A stretch of 26,201 nt of DNA from Collodictyon triciliatum (Eukaryota > CRuMs), in the NCBI GenBank assembly GCA_043381765.1, contig JBHJMP010000027.1, positions 1-26,201 on the forward strand. The letters run 5' to 3'. How positions within the stretch are numbered: the stretch's first letter is position 1; each line of letters starts with the position of its first letter. The notes beneath the pieces were generated by a model, which saw only the letters and a program-made list of their open reading frames with translations, was not told the origin of the DNA and ran no database searches. Of this stretch, positions 1 to 11,411 are shown piece after piece. Both the position numbers and the translations under genes were made by a program.

Positions 1-480
1 AAGGAATACATTTTATGAAAAAAAAACTTAAAGAAATAAAACGTAAATATGTGTATATTAAAAAAGAAAAATCTGCCAGCACGATCAAAACTGAAAGTGT
101 ACCACCAACTATTTTTGTTCTGTAATGAATTTAATTGGGGTGAGCTATTCGTTAATGAAAATACCCCATAGGTGAATGGTGACTCATCGACACCACTAGC
201 GGCAGGTTAATCCTCTTCTTTTTTTTTTTTTTTCAGAGGGTTTCTTGTTCGAATATACAGAGTCTATCGAACAAAACTCATTTTCATTTTTTATAAAGAT
301 TTTTCCATTCTTCGTATGGCCATCTTTTATGCAACCGACCAACCGACCGTTGAGTTTATGAGATTACATTACTAATTAAGGTTTAACTTTAATATTTTTC
401 TTTCTTAAACCTCAGAATCAACACCAAACTCGGGGAGTACTTACCCGCTAACCCCATCGCATTCTCCATCGATTCTTTTT
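1..480. other. Upstream non-coding region of the OTU gene
   Basis: I see no supported gene here. The stretch is AT-rich with a run of T at about 219-233. The last 60 bases before the ATG at 481 are less AT-rich and may be the promoter or 5' UTR of the following gene. No TATA box or other element can be assigned with confidence. Confidence 0.5.
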
Positions 481-2594
481 ATGCTTACTGTTCAATATGA
501 TGGAAGCACATCGGAAGTCCCAATAAAAGCTGGCATGAACATTTCAGAGCTGAAGGAAATTCTATCCGTTATGTACGGAATCTCTGTCGAAGGATTTGAT
601 ATGAAACTCAGTAAATTGCAGCCCCTGACTTTTGATTTGGTCAATATGAAAGGTTATTTTCCACCCAAATTATTTTTACAGAAATGAAACTTTGATATGG
701 ACGTTGTATCTAATTCTTACTTCACAGGTTCAAGAATTCCTCTCCGCAAATCAGGTAAATTGATTTATTTGAATCTGCCCTGATATACTTCAATAGAAAC
801 CACATCATCAAATTGACATATATATGCATTGATTTTACTCTGACATATTATTTTTTCTTACCACACCCCCAATTCATGGTCTCTTTTTTTTAAAAAATAA
901 GATTTATCCGCCGGGACAGCACAAAAGTATTTGGACTATACAAAAGATACCCTGGCTAAAATTCAAAAGTCAGCAAATGAGCTCATTAACACCAGTGGCG
1001 ACTTTGACGAAGATTTGATGAAAACAGTTGAAGAAATCAGCAGTGAAATCAAGACAGTAGCCAGAGATTACAAAGTGCTCAAAATTATTCTTCCAGAAAG
1101 CAGCTCGTACCAGGATATCGAGCAGGTTTCTCAGAACCTTGAAACTCCACTGCGTTGAATCGAATCGATTTGATAAATATATGGAACCTCCTCGTCATTT
1201 TCTCTCTTTTCTTTAAGGTTAGTCAATCCGAATATTGCAATGCTAATCTTCCCATGCCCTTCTACACACAGCATTTACAGCAACTCATCGATCTTGGTGA
1301 ATACTTTTCATCCCTTCGCTCGGAGCACCTTGCATCGAGTCTTGGGAAGAGAGAAGAAGATTTCATGCTTCAAGTTCAGGAACTATTTCATCTCATCAAT
1401 GTTGAGCCTGATGGAAACTGCTTATTTACAGCGTTGTGTAAAGTGCGTTTGATTTTCGTCACCACCAGATTATCCTAAAATATACGACCAATTTTTTCTT
1501 TGTTAGACATGTCATAGTTTGAGAAGATGGTGTTGGTTGTGCGTGTGTATCTTTGGTTATCCTTTTCACACGATTTGATGTGGAATTACAGGGAAACCTA
1601 GCGCGACAACTGAAGGATCCGCCAACATCCTTCACTTTGGAAGAAACAATCTCTGTGTTGATGAAAAAAGTCAGTAATCAATCTAAAATTACTTTCAACT
1701 TTCCTGTGATTTTTTTCTAAATTAAAAAAAAAAAGACGAGCTTTCGCAGCATCGTGTGCAAATGAAATATATACCCCATCCCATCCCATCAACATAAAAA
1801 TTCATTTAGCAAGCAAACTCTGACCCAAGAATGAGTGCTACTGACACGAGACAAAAAGTGATCAAGTATATTGAAGCACATCTGGACCGATACCGGGAAA
1901 ATATAGTCGAATCACTTTTGTATGGAACAAAAAAAAAACCTAATATTATTTTGGGAGTATATGAGACCTTTTTATATATATATAGTTCTCCATTTTTTTT
2001 TATAAAAAATAGGAGAGCTGTCATAATTATCCTTTGCACTTTTATTAGTCGCATTCATAAATTACAAATTCTTTTTAGTGAAAAAGAGAAAGACACTCAA
2101 CTTGACTCAAAACTCAAGACTTTGACTCATAGCAACTAGGCTCACTGATTTTTCCCCTTCTAGATACGCCTTAAATCCAAACCACACAGACTCTACCAGT
2201 GATGAGCTTAGAAAGGAACTCCAGTCTAGATTTTACGAGACAGCGGCAGAAAAAGTGAGGACACCAGAGGCCCATCAAATATACTTGGAGGTAAAAAATA
2301 AATTCACATGAAGAGCGAAACCGAAATGCATGAGTTTATTAGATTAAATTGTAGAATTCAAAAAAATTGGAGCTAAAGCGCTCAAAATGTTTTAAAAAAA
2401 AGGTCATGGGAAAGGATAAAATATATGGAGAACGGCTCGAAATCATGGCTGCATCTGCCTTCTTTGAAATTCCGATCTATTTGTACTATTTTGGTGGCTC
2501 GATACGCGCAGACGGTGGATTTATTCCAGCAGAAAGGTACTGCACTGTTTGATTCTTTGTAATACATGACATGATTTGAATGGCAGAATAAAAC
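481..2594 (+). CDS. OTU-family cysteine protease (deubiquitinase), 3' end lost in gap
   Basis: Likely cleaves ubiquitin or a ubiquitin-like modifier. Exons by splice signals and phase: 481-652, 728-754, 902-1125, 1218-1442, 1592-1669, 1810-1919, 2164-2290, 2403-2536, 2587 into the gap. About 365 residues are visible. The first exon has a beta-grasp look (MLTVQYDGSTSEVPIKAGM), suggesting a ubiquitin-like domain. A helical linker follows, then the OTU core: nucleophile motif VEPDGNCLFTAL near residue 200, helix KVIKYIEAHLDRYRENI, and the late motif YGERLEIMAASAFFEIPIY. The usual Trp before Gly in that last motif is Tyr. The catalytic His is not visible and should lie in the gap. Seen: motifs and continuous frame across eight junctions. 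Known: Cys-His OTU chemistry. Inferred: substrate. The order Ubl then OTU resembles Otu1/YOD1, but sequence similarity to that subfamily is not evident. Confidence 0.85.
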
Positions 2595-3135
2595 NNNNNN
2601 NNNNNNNNNNNNNNNNNNNNNNNNNNNNNNNNNNNNNNNNNNNNNNNNNNNNNNNNNNNNNNNNNNNNNNNNNNNNNNNNNNNNNNNNNNNNNNNNNNNN
2701 NNNNNNNNNNNNNNNNNNNNNNNNNNNNNNNNNNNNNNNNNNNNNNNNNNNNNNNNNNNNNNNNNNNNNNNNNNNNNNNNNNNNNNNNNNNNNNNNNNNN
2801 NNNNNNNNNNNNNNNNNNNNNNNNNNNNNNNNNNNNNNNNNNNNNNNNNNNNNNNNNNNNNNNNNNNNNNNNNNNNNNNNNNNNNNNNNNNNNNNNNNNN
2901 NNNNNNNNNNNNNNNNNNNNNNNNNNNNNNNNNNNNNNNNNNNNNNNNNNNNNNNNNNNNNNNNNNNNNNNNNNNNNNNNNNNNNNNNNNNNNNNNNNNN
3001 NNNNNNNNNNNNNNNNNNNNNNNNNNNNNNNNNNNNNNNNNNNNNNNNNNNNNNNNNNNNNNNNNNNNNNNNNNNNNNNNNNNNNNNNNNNNNNNNNNNN
3101 NNNNNNNNNNNNNNNNNNNNNNNNNNNNNNNNNNN
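2595..3135. other. Assembly gap (N, 541 bases)
   Basis: Unknown bases. The 3' end of the OTU gene enters from the left and the minus-strand membrane-protein fragment enters from the right, so two convergent gene ends should lie here. Any reading frame through this stretch is an artefact. Confidence 1.
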
Positions 3136-3551
3136 TTGAACGTTCCATCAAAAGTTAAATCAATATGATAACCCTCTTGGCTCATGGAGTGTACCATTAA
3201 TAATGTCGGAAAGTAAGTTGCGTTGAACGGCTGAGGAGCGGAGTGGCTGACAGAGCCCGAATCATTTCTCTCAGTGGCAACTCATCCGAAGTAAAACAAC
3301 CCCGCTATCATGACTTCACTCACCCCGGGGCGAACAACCTCGACTCTGATACACAACTGTCTGCACGCTCCTTTTCTTTTCTTTTTGAAGGCATAACCAA
3401 CTAGAATATATAAATACAAGATTACTAATGCCACAAAAACGGATAAGAAAAGCGAAGCGGGGTCGGCTGTCGTTGGTTTTGCTCCATTTTGCCTGACACC
3501 CACAAGTTGATGACGTGAGATGCCATCGCTCCGGAAGAAGCAATTCAACAT
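3136..3551 (-). CDS. Membrane protein fragment, family not recognised
   Basis: Two minus-strand exons are likely. The first ends at 3324, before a strong GTGAGT donor, and starts either at an ATG at 3551 or at an acceptor giving 3492. It holds one clear transmembrane segment (LFLSVFVALVILYLYILVG) followed at once by the basic stretch FKKKRKG, which argues for a cytosolic side after the helix. The second begins at 3230 after CTCAG, keeps phase 0 and stays open into the gap (PFNATYFPTLLMVHSMSQEG, then YHIDLTFDGTF), with one NAT glycosylation sequon. I do not recognise the family. The 3' part is lost in the gap. Seen: open frame, hydrophobic helix, matching splice phase. Inferred: that the two exons belong together. 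Confidence 0.45.
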
Positions 3552-3973
3552 GCGGAGTCAGCGGTGGGAAACAGAACGCCTCCACTCACAGATCAATCAG
3601 AAATAGCCAGACCCGAAACCAGGGACAGGGCGAGCAAATAACATTTTATTATATACAAAGGAGTAAAGAAGAACAAATAAAAAAGAATATAAAACGAATA
3701 AAAAACGAATCACAAGTAGAAAAGCAAAACTCGAAAAAATCCAGTTATCTGCGACAGCATTTCACCTATTGGTTTCGGGTCGCAACACAATTTTTTTTTC
3801 ACTCCAGAACCAAAGCCTCTCATGTAGCGCGTATCGAAAGGAAATATAGTTTTTCTTGTCTCGATGAATCGAGTTTGATGACCCACAGACCCTGGGTAAA
3901 CCAAACAACATAGGACTTTGCTTACAATGCAGCTCCGTCTGAGTCTGATTTTCACTCTGTGCTCGGTTGTTAA

Positions 3974-3974
<1 letters not shown>
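3552..3974. other. Non-coding or unassigned stretch
   Basis: A plus-strand open frame at 3515-3913 (132 codons) spans this stretch but has a low-complexity K/N/Q/S-rich composition, resembles nothing I know and lacks supporting splice context. It overlaps the 5' end of the minus-strand membrane fragment. I treat the region as the promoter or 5' UTR of that gene. Confidence 0.35.

Positions 3975-4020
<46 letters not shown>
3975..4020. repeat. Homopolymer (A)46
   Basis: An uninterrupted run of 46 A. It could be a slippage product or the tail of an old retroposed copy. No flanking direct repeats are obvious by eye. Confidence 0.95.
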
Positions 4021-4022
<2 letters not shown>

Positions 4023-6146
4023 TAATATTAAACCAAACATAATTCATCGACAAGATACTATTATATTCTGGGCAATTGATAAAGAAAAGAAAGAACTATG
4101 TGAAAAATTATCCCTATAAAGTCCTTTCATATCAAAACAGGCTACATTGTCGTATATAATTTTATATTTGGCATAAAACAGGAAAAGAAAGGTGCTCAAA
4201 ATAAGAATGGACATCATGAATAAATGCTTGACTTAAAAAAATCTGAGCATTTTACTTGATTTCTCTTATCGCTTCTTTTTTATAAAGAAAAAAATGTAGC
4301 CTGTCTTGGTCATCAACATTGAATTATTCTCAAGAGCATTAAGCATTATTTTGAGAGCAATATATCGCAAGTCTTTTACCTTGGGTATTAAATTTTGTAT
4401 TAAACACAAGACTTGTCCGTACATATATCCTTTCATGTTTTTTTTTAAAAAAACTTAAGCATTACTATTCTGCAAACTGGTAATATTAAATCCTCTGAAA
4501 GCCACATCGTCAGTACCGGCAACAGGTCGAAATCTGTAGATTAGAAGTAACTATCATAATGGTTGTGTATACTTAGTTTCACATCATGCAACATGTTATT
4601 CATGATTAATAATAAAGCATCATAAATACAAAAATTATCCAAGGTAAAGGATGTGAGAAAATGAAACAAATATAAAGATTCCATATGGATTTCGGTGGAA
4701 GTGTGGTCCATAGTACCTATCAGTAAATATTTTCACTTCTCCCAGCAATTAAGGAGATATACCAAATAATTTTATATACCAGATGATATTTTCTATCGCC
4801 TTTTCTTATATTAAATAGGTTCAGAAAACGAAAATGCACTAATGCAGTACTAAATCCTTCCCGTCAAAGATACCAGTAATAATATTTCATTCAAACTTCT
4901 GAAAGAATTTGTTGTGTTCGATTTTAATCGATAATTACATAGCCATGTTAAAACTTTATTAGGTTACTGAACAAGAAGTTTCCTCTATATACAATTTTCA
5001 TCGGAATATTTTTCTTTTTCCCTTTTATAACTGATGAATTTAAAAAACAAAAAACAAAATGAACATCACAACACAAGAGTTCTTGATTATAAGAGACACT
5101 AAATGACGTGAAATTTGTTGAATTGATTCCATGTATTCTTTTTTTTTAATGGAATATGTCAAGGAGAATATAATCAAACGTTCACCGAATTTTTTCAATC
5201 TGACCAAATCTTAATCATAAACTTTCAATAGACATAAAGACTCTTTCAATATGATCATTTTTCTGCCTCGAAATGGAATGCATCATGTTTACAAAAGCTA
5301 ATAAGAAAGCTTTATTTGTTCGTGTAAATAAGTTTGGAGGATATCCAACTATTTTTATTATGAGTTGATTTCATACTTGCAGAGACAGGAACTTAAATAA
5401 GGCATTAATAGAGCTGTTGGTGGAAATGATAGACATTAATAGTTGTGTGGTGTAGCAAATATATTTTACATATCATAACTACATATTTATATTTGAAAAT
5501 TTGATACGTAGGTGTCCTTTGTCGAATTCTTCCATACTTTCTGAAGATTGTAAGTCTGATTAAATATCGTGTTTTAGCCTCTTTTTCGTTTTGAAATGTT
5601 TATAAATAGAAAGTAAATTTCATAACAGCTGAATTTTGCTGGATTACAACGCTGATGATGCCTATGATTGGTTCTCTATTCCCTCTTTGGACGTATGGAA
5701 AGCTAAACCACCTAAGGTTCAGCTTACTTTGTCAAGGATACCCTTCAATATATATTTGCATACACAATTCATGTTTATTTATAAGAGATATTGATTGGAA
5801 ATAATACCTCTTGGTGTAATTTACATACTACCTTAAAAATCTCAAATTGCATTTCTGATAGCTTGAGATTAAATATCTGAAAATAAACATCAAAACTCAT
5901 GTTAGCTGAAATATTTCATAATTTCTGAAAAAAATCGGCATAAAATAACGGAAATAATAGATTGGCGGTCACTTTTATTTTGATTGCTACCTTGGCATCA
6001 TTTTGTTCTCCCGCGCAACCGATCGGAAGGTTTGACTTTCTGTGACATTCTTTTGGAACAATTAAGCTAATTTAATCCTTCACCTTCCCGCACCAATTGA
6101 AAGGAAGAATAAAAAAACCAATTTAATTTAATCCTTTCATAGACCA
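4021..6146. other. AT-rich intergenic region, no gene recognised
   Basis: About 2.1 kb with dense stops in all frames and many A/T runs. Near its right edge, cctttcatag immediately precedes the exon of the LRR gene and looks like a 3' splice site, so an upstream exon (signal peptide, 5' UTR) may lie here. A stretch at about 5640-5717 is open and followed by a GTTCAG donor-like sequence, but its phase cannot be joined cleanly to 6147, so I do not call it. Confidence 0.5.
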
Positions 6147-9100
6147 ATGTGTCAATACACACGAGATGATTTTGTTTCTATGAAAATTGAGGATGTTATC
6201 CAAATTCTCCTGCAATTTTATGATGAAACATGTCCTTCAATCATAAATGATAAAGGAGTAGAGGATATGCTGGTTCAAAATATTTTTAGAGATAGTGAGC
6301 ATCTTCACCAAGATGATATAAATACTGTCATGTATGACGAAAAGGAACCAGAAAAGGAGGAAGCTATTTTCTATCAAGACAATGCTTTGTTGCATTCGAA
6401 AGGAAATATTTTTCAGATTGAGGGAGTAGATTCATCAATTCTTAAAGACTCTCGTGTGGGAGATGGGTCCCAATATATCAGTCTCGTGAAATTTTATGAT
6501 TACTTTGGTGGTAAAGATTGGTTTAATGATAGCCAATGGAGAAACGAAAGTATTCCAATATGCCGATGGTATGGAATCGAATGCAATAAAAGATGCTCAT
6601 CTATGATGATAATGGTATGATTAGATGAGAACATATGATTTTTTTACATTCTTCCATTCAGTGTATGCAGGATGGGAATATTTTTTATTTACTAAATATA
6701 AGCATACACAGACAAATGAATGTCCTGTTATTGGAATTTTCATGCCTGAAAACAATCTAAGGGGAAATATAAAGGATCTGGAAGAACTGTTGGAAACACT
6801 AACATACATAATCGGATTCGACCTGAGTTCAAACTCTATTCATGGAAGTCTTCCAGACTTCGAACATCCTTTTCTTTCATCCATCAATCTTTTTGATAAC
6901 CAGATATCTGGAACTATTCCAAACTTCAAATCAATTCCAATCGTTACTATCCTAATTATTGATGAGAATATGTTGAATGGTACTGTACCTGACTTTTCGA
7001 ACATAAAAAATCTGAAAACTCTTCGAATCGGGTCCAGTGAAAAGTTGACAGGTTAACACTACCAATCTTTATATATATATTGCATATTTAATAATCGATT
7101 AAATATCTCCAGGAACTATTCCGAATTTCTCCAATCTGCCGGCCATGCAAAACCTGGGGATTTACAACACAAAAATCAATGGTTTATTTTTCCATACAAC
7201 AGAGAAAGATGCAGTTGAATTTAATTAATATAAAATGTGGATTATAATAATAGGAACAATACCAGATTTTAACAAGACTCTATCTATCAAGACGGTGGTT
7301 CTTGCTGGTAATCGATTAACAGGTTTTGATTTTTTCCAAAAAAAAAATGAACATAAGATAGTATTTGAATGTTTTCGTACACATTTCAGGAACGATTCCG
7401 GATTTCACAAATTTTCCAAAAATCGAATTGGTTCTTCTTGGTAGCAACCTTTTAACAGGTTTTCTTTTCGGTTTTTGATAATTTGTCTTACTGTCGCTTT
7501 TAACTTTTTTTTATTGTGTCGACATAACAGGAACTATTCCGGAATTCAAGAATGTCCCTACTATCAAAGAGATAAATATTCATAGCAATCAGCTATTCGG
7601 TATAATTGACAGCTTAATGTTTTAATCGAATAATACTGATTTACTTATTTATTTCAGGACCTATTAGAGACTTCAACACAACTCCATTAATCAAAAAAAT
7701 CTATCTTAGCAACAATTTCATTAGTGGTCGGTAAATTATCCTTAAAGGCATTCATTTTTATTTTTTCAAAGTTTTTTTCCTTGCATTAAACTAGGGCCAA
7801 TACCTGATTTCAATTATATCCCTGATGCCGAAGAAATCATTCTAGATAGGAATAGATTCAATGGTGATTTTTTCTTTAAAACTTGAGACATAAGTAGAGA
7901 TATAATATCTTATTTAATTATAGGTACTATTCCAAACTTTTCACACGTACCAAGATTGCAGTTTTTCTCAGTGTACGACAATGAGTTTAATGGTTTCATT
8001 CCACTTTTTGAAAAATGTCCTGATTTAACGGACATCATTCTTTTCAGAAACAACTTGACTGGAACGATGCCATCTCTTGAGTTACCAAGGCTTACATACT
8101 TGGACGTCAGTGAAAATCAAATTAGTGGTTCGATTCCAACTAACATGGATATACTACCGATTCAAAACCTAGATTTATCAAGGAATCACCTAAGTGGATA
8201 CATTCCGATATATTTCGAAAACTTCTCTCAATTGAAATCGCTTACTTTATCCTATAATCAGTTTTCTGGAAGAATTCCTTTCAAAATTTGGAGTTTCCGA
8301 AACTTAAATTTGATTGACTTGAGAAATAATTTGTTCTGCGATGATATCGGTGCTTTCATTGTTCCTTCATTGGGAAACAATATCTACTTTTATGAAACTC
8401 TTTTACTTGATGGAAATCGGTTCTACGGGGAATTAAATTACCGAATTTTTAATTTCTTGGTTAACCTGAGAACTCTTGGCCTACGGAACAATCATTTAAC
8501 AAGGCTTGGTGAACTAACAAATTCGTTGAGATGGAATTGGCTGGAGCTATCTGGAAACCCCCTTAATGGGAGCATACCCGAGTCGTACAGAAGATTTTCA
8601 AAGTTAGAATATCTTGGATTAGATGGCACACTACTGAATCGAGGAGAGTCGAATTTTCTTCCTGACTTTATGGATTATGCGGTACCATTCAGCTTGGAAG
8701 ATGAATCCAGATTTTATGTGTGTCCATCTATTATTTCAAATCTTGGTCTGATTGAGCTTAATGTCAGAATGAATCCAAAGTATTACGATTACGAACTTTG
8801 CAAATGTTTACCAGGATATTTTGGATTCGGAGAAAATTGTGTTCAATGTCCAAGGGAGTGTGAATGCACTGACGGTACAAATCTAAAGTATTGCTATGCT
8901 TCTCCAACTGTGTTTCGATTGAAGTCAATTCTTGTATGCCCAAGACCTGATTCATGCCATACATTCATCCCAAGCAAGGTCTCAAATAATAATATTTCTA
9001 TACCCATAAGTAAAGTGTGCGAAGAGGGATATGAAGGACATGCTTGTTCCAAGTGCCAAGATGGGTACGGGAGTCAGGGAAGGTCTTGCATAAAATGTGA

Positions 9101-10625
9101 ACAAGAAGCGGTTTATTCTACTTTGATTCTTGGATCATTGGGATTCCTTCTCTTCATAACTTATCTCTATTTTAAGGAAACATCAACTTCAGGTTTATTC
9201 TAGAAAAAGTCACTTTTTTTTTCGTTCATAAACTTTCAAAATACTCTTGTATTTTTTTTTGGGAGCAGGATCAGTTTTGTCATAACTTCAAATCCAAGTC
9301 AGAGTGCAATATGATTAATCGAAATTATTTTTACAAAAGCAACCCTTAGGATTATCATGTTCAACATGCAAACTTTATCAGTCATCTCCTTCGGGCTTAT
9401 TGAATCTGATGATGCCAATAAGTTTATTGACTTATTTTCATCCCTTGGATCCATTCAGTTTCCCAACATGCCTTGTATTCTGGGGAGGAATAATTTGTTT
9501 GACATTTTATTAATCAGTTATGCAAGAATACCATTTTTCATCATGGTAGGGTCTGTTTGTTATTATTTTGGGTATGGGCGCAAGCAAAACAAGGTAAAAA
9601 TGTAAAATTGATAAAGTTCTCTTTAAAAAAGCTTCAATGATTGCGAAAATAACTCCTCTGTTTATTAGGCCGTCTTCATTACCTTGAGCATGTTATTTTT
9701 TATTTACTACCCGGTTGCTAGGGGAGTGTTTGGGGTTTTTGGGTGCACTGTTTTTGATAGCGGGGAGGGTGTTTGGTATTTAAATTATGCACCCTGGATT
9801 CAATGCAGTCCTGCTTCGGATGAGTATCTCAGTTTACTGGGCATTTCGATTCCAGTTTTCGCACTGTTTTTGATTGGATTGCCAGCTTTCCTCTGGTGGA
9901 AAGTAAGGATTATGTTTAACAGACCTGGATATGAACCTGGGGCTCGATATGGATTTATGTATATGCCATATAAGGAGGTATTATTATTATTATTATTNNN
10001 NNNNNNNNNNNNNNNNNNNNNNNNNNNNNNNNNNNNNNNNNNNNNNNNNNNNNNNNNNNNNNNNNNNNNNNNNNNNNNNNNNNNNNNNNNNNNNNNNNNN
10101 NNNNNNNNNNNNNNNNNNNNNNNNNNNNNNNNNNNNNNNNNNNNNNNNNNNNNNNNNNNNNNNNNNNNNNNNNNNNNNNNNNNNNNNNNNNNNNNNNNNN
10201 NNNNNNNNNNNNNNNNNNNNNNNNNNNNNNNNNNNNNNNNNNNNNNNNNNNNNNNNNNNNNNNNNNNNNNNNNNNNNNNNNNNNNNNNTTTTTTTTTTAC
10301 ATTTATTGATTGAAGTTATAAACAGGGCTCAATATGGATGCAAAAAGAGTACAAACCATATAATTCCAAAATTGACAACCAAATGGAAGTTTCAAGTTTG
10401 TATGTCATTTTTGTGTCGTTCTTCCTTGCACTCTTATCGAGTTTACTGGGGTCTCATACATGGATTACAGCTCTGCTTATTGGAATTAATCTGGGATGGA
10501 TACTATACTATACGGTAATTACCTTGCTTATTCCCATATTTAAGGGTGATGGCTTAAAGGAAAAGGTACAGCAAATGAAAAGATTGACTACTAAGAAGTT
10601 ATCCTTTGACCCCATGGAGCAATAA
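6147..10625 (+). CDS. LRR, cysteine-rich, multipass membrane receptor-like protein
   Basis: Probable cell-surface protein. Exons: 6147-6614, 6712-7051, 7113-7181, 7254-7322, 7390-7458, 7531-7599, 7658-7726, 7795-7863, 7924-9192, 9340-9593, 9669-9977, at least one in the gap, 10326-10625 with the stop. About 1117 residues are visible. Domain order: an LRR N-terminal cap (FYDYFGGKDWFNDSQW, then CRWYGIECN); about 17 plant-type LRRs (LDLSRNHLSGYIPIYFENF); a cysteine-rich juxtamembrane part (CKCLPGYFGFGENCVQC, VCEEGYEGHACSKCQDGYG); then membrane helices at about 9114-9165, 9520-9570, 9680-9740 and 9820-9900, and more after the gap (LYVIFVSFFLALLSSLLG). The last exon includes YKPYNSKIDNQMEVSS, matching a conserved segment of GCC2/GCC3-type multipass proteins. 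No kinase domain is visible. No signal peptide follows the first ATG; an upstream exon is suspected because an acceptor lies just before 6140. Confidence 0.85.
7113..7863 (+). repeat. Array of six 69-base exons, one LRR each
   Basis: Exons 7113-7181, 7254-7322, 7390-7458, 7531-7599, 7658-7726 and 7795-7863 are each exactly 69 bases. Every flanking intron is phase 1 and splits the Gly codon at the xG/TIP junction. Each exon encodes a 23-residue LRR such as GTIPNFSNLPAMQNLG. Introns are 58-72 bases long and begin GTTAAC, GTTTAT, GTTTTG, GTTTTC, GTATAA, GTCGGT and GTGATT. The pattern indicates past tandem duplication of an exon together with its intron. Confidence 0.9.
9998..10288. other. Assembly gap (N, 291 bases)
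   Basis: Lies inside the LRR receptor gene, starting just after the donor at 9978, in a TTA microsatellite. It ends in a T run that may belong to a 3' splice site. At least one exon encoding membrane helices between the RYGFMYMPYKE segment and the last exon is probably missing. Confidence 1.
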
Positions 10626-11411
10626 AGACAAAGAAAAAAGTATGCATCCAAAATTTTAGAGTTTGTAGTATTTTTTTTTTACTTTTATATGATGAGCTGA
10701 GAGTTGCTGTTGGTGAGTAAACCCCCGTTTATTTAATTTCCGACCGATTTGTTACATTTTAGCATCCATGATGAAAAACTCTAAAACTTCGGTAATCCCA
10801 TAAATGAAAAGAAAAAGGGTGCATCGATAGATACTATTATCATTGGCAATATGTATCCTGTTGGGGCGCAATTTTTTTCCAGCGATGTTCATATCGTATT
10901 GTGGGGTTACAAAATGTGTTGCCATGTAACCTATAAAAATATCTTCTGGTGATAATCTTTACCACGATAGTGCCACGAAGTCATTATATAGTGATTTTCC
11001 AGAGAAAATTATTCATGATTAAGCTGTATCCTAGTTTAATCATAATCTCATAATTGAAATTTCTTCTTTTTCATCTCAAATTGCGCCATACAGAAAAAAA
11101 ATACAGTTTCGTTTCAAAAAAGCGGTCAAGAAGGCGTTTTTGGCTCTCGTTTAAAGAAGTGGAACGATTCTGAATCCAGGTATGGACGGCGCCATAAGTT
11201 TATTAAACAGTTCCTGATGAACTAAATGGATTTAACCGTCTGAAAAAGTTGTATAGCTCTGAGCTCAGGCGCTCCTTTGGTTTCCTCAGAATTTTCTCAG
11301 TTTTTTTCGGGCTGTAACCTGGGTTATGTCATGGATATGTTCATAATAATTGGATGTGTATCAACACCACATATCGGCAAAACCATATGCAGTCACAAAT
11401 GGCTAAGTTTT
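10626..11411. other. Convergent intergenic region
   Basis: Separates the stop of the LRR receptor gene (plus) from the stop of the Arf-like gene (minus). AT-rich; no gene is supported. Short open frames here lack splice signals and family resemblance. It should hold both 3' UTRs. Confidence 0.6.

Noticed and set aside
1240-1452. 70-codon plus-strand frame in the OTU gene
   Set aside because: It is a shifted frame of the exon carrying the OTU nucleophile motif.
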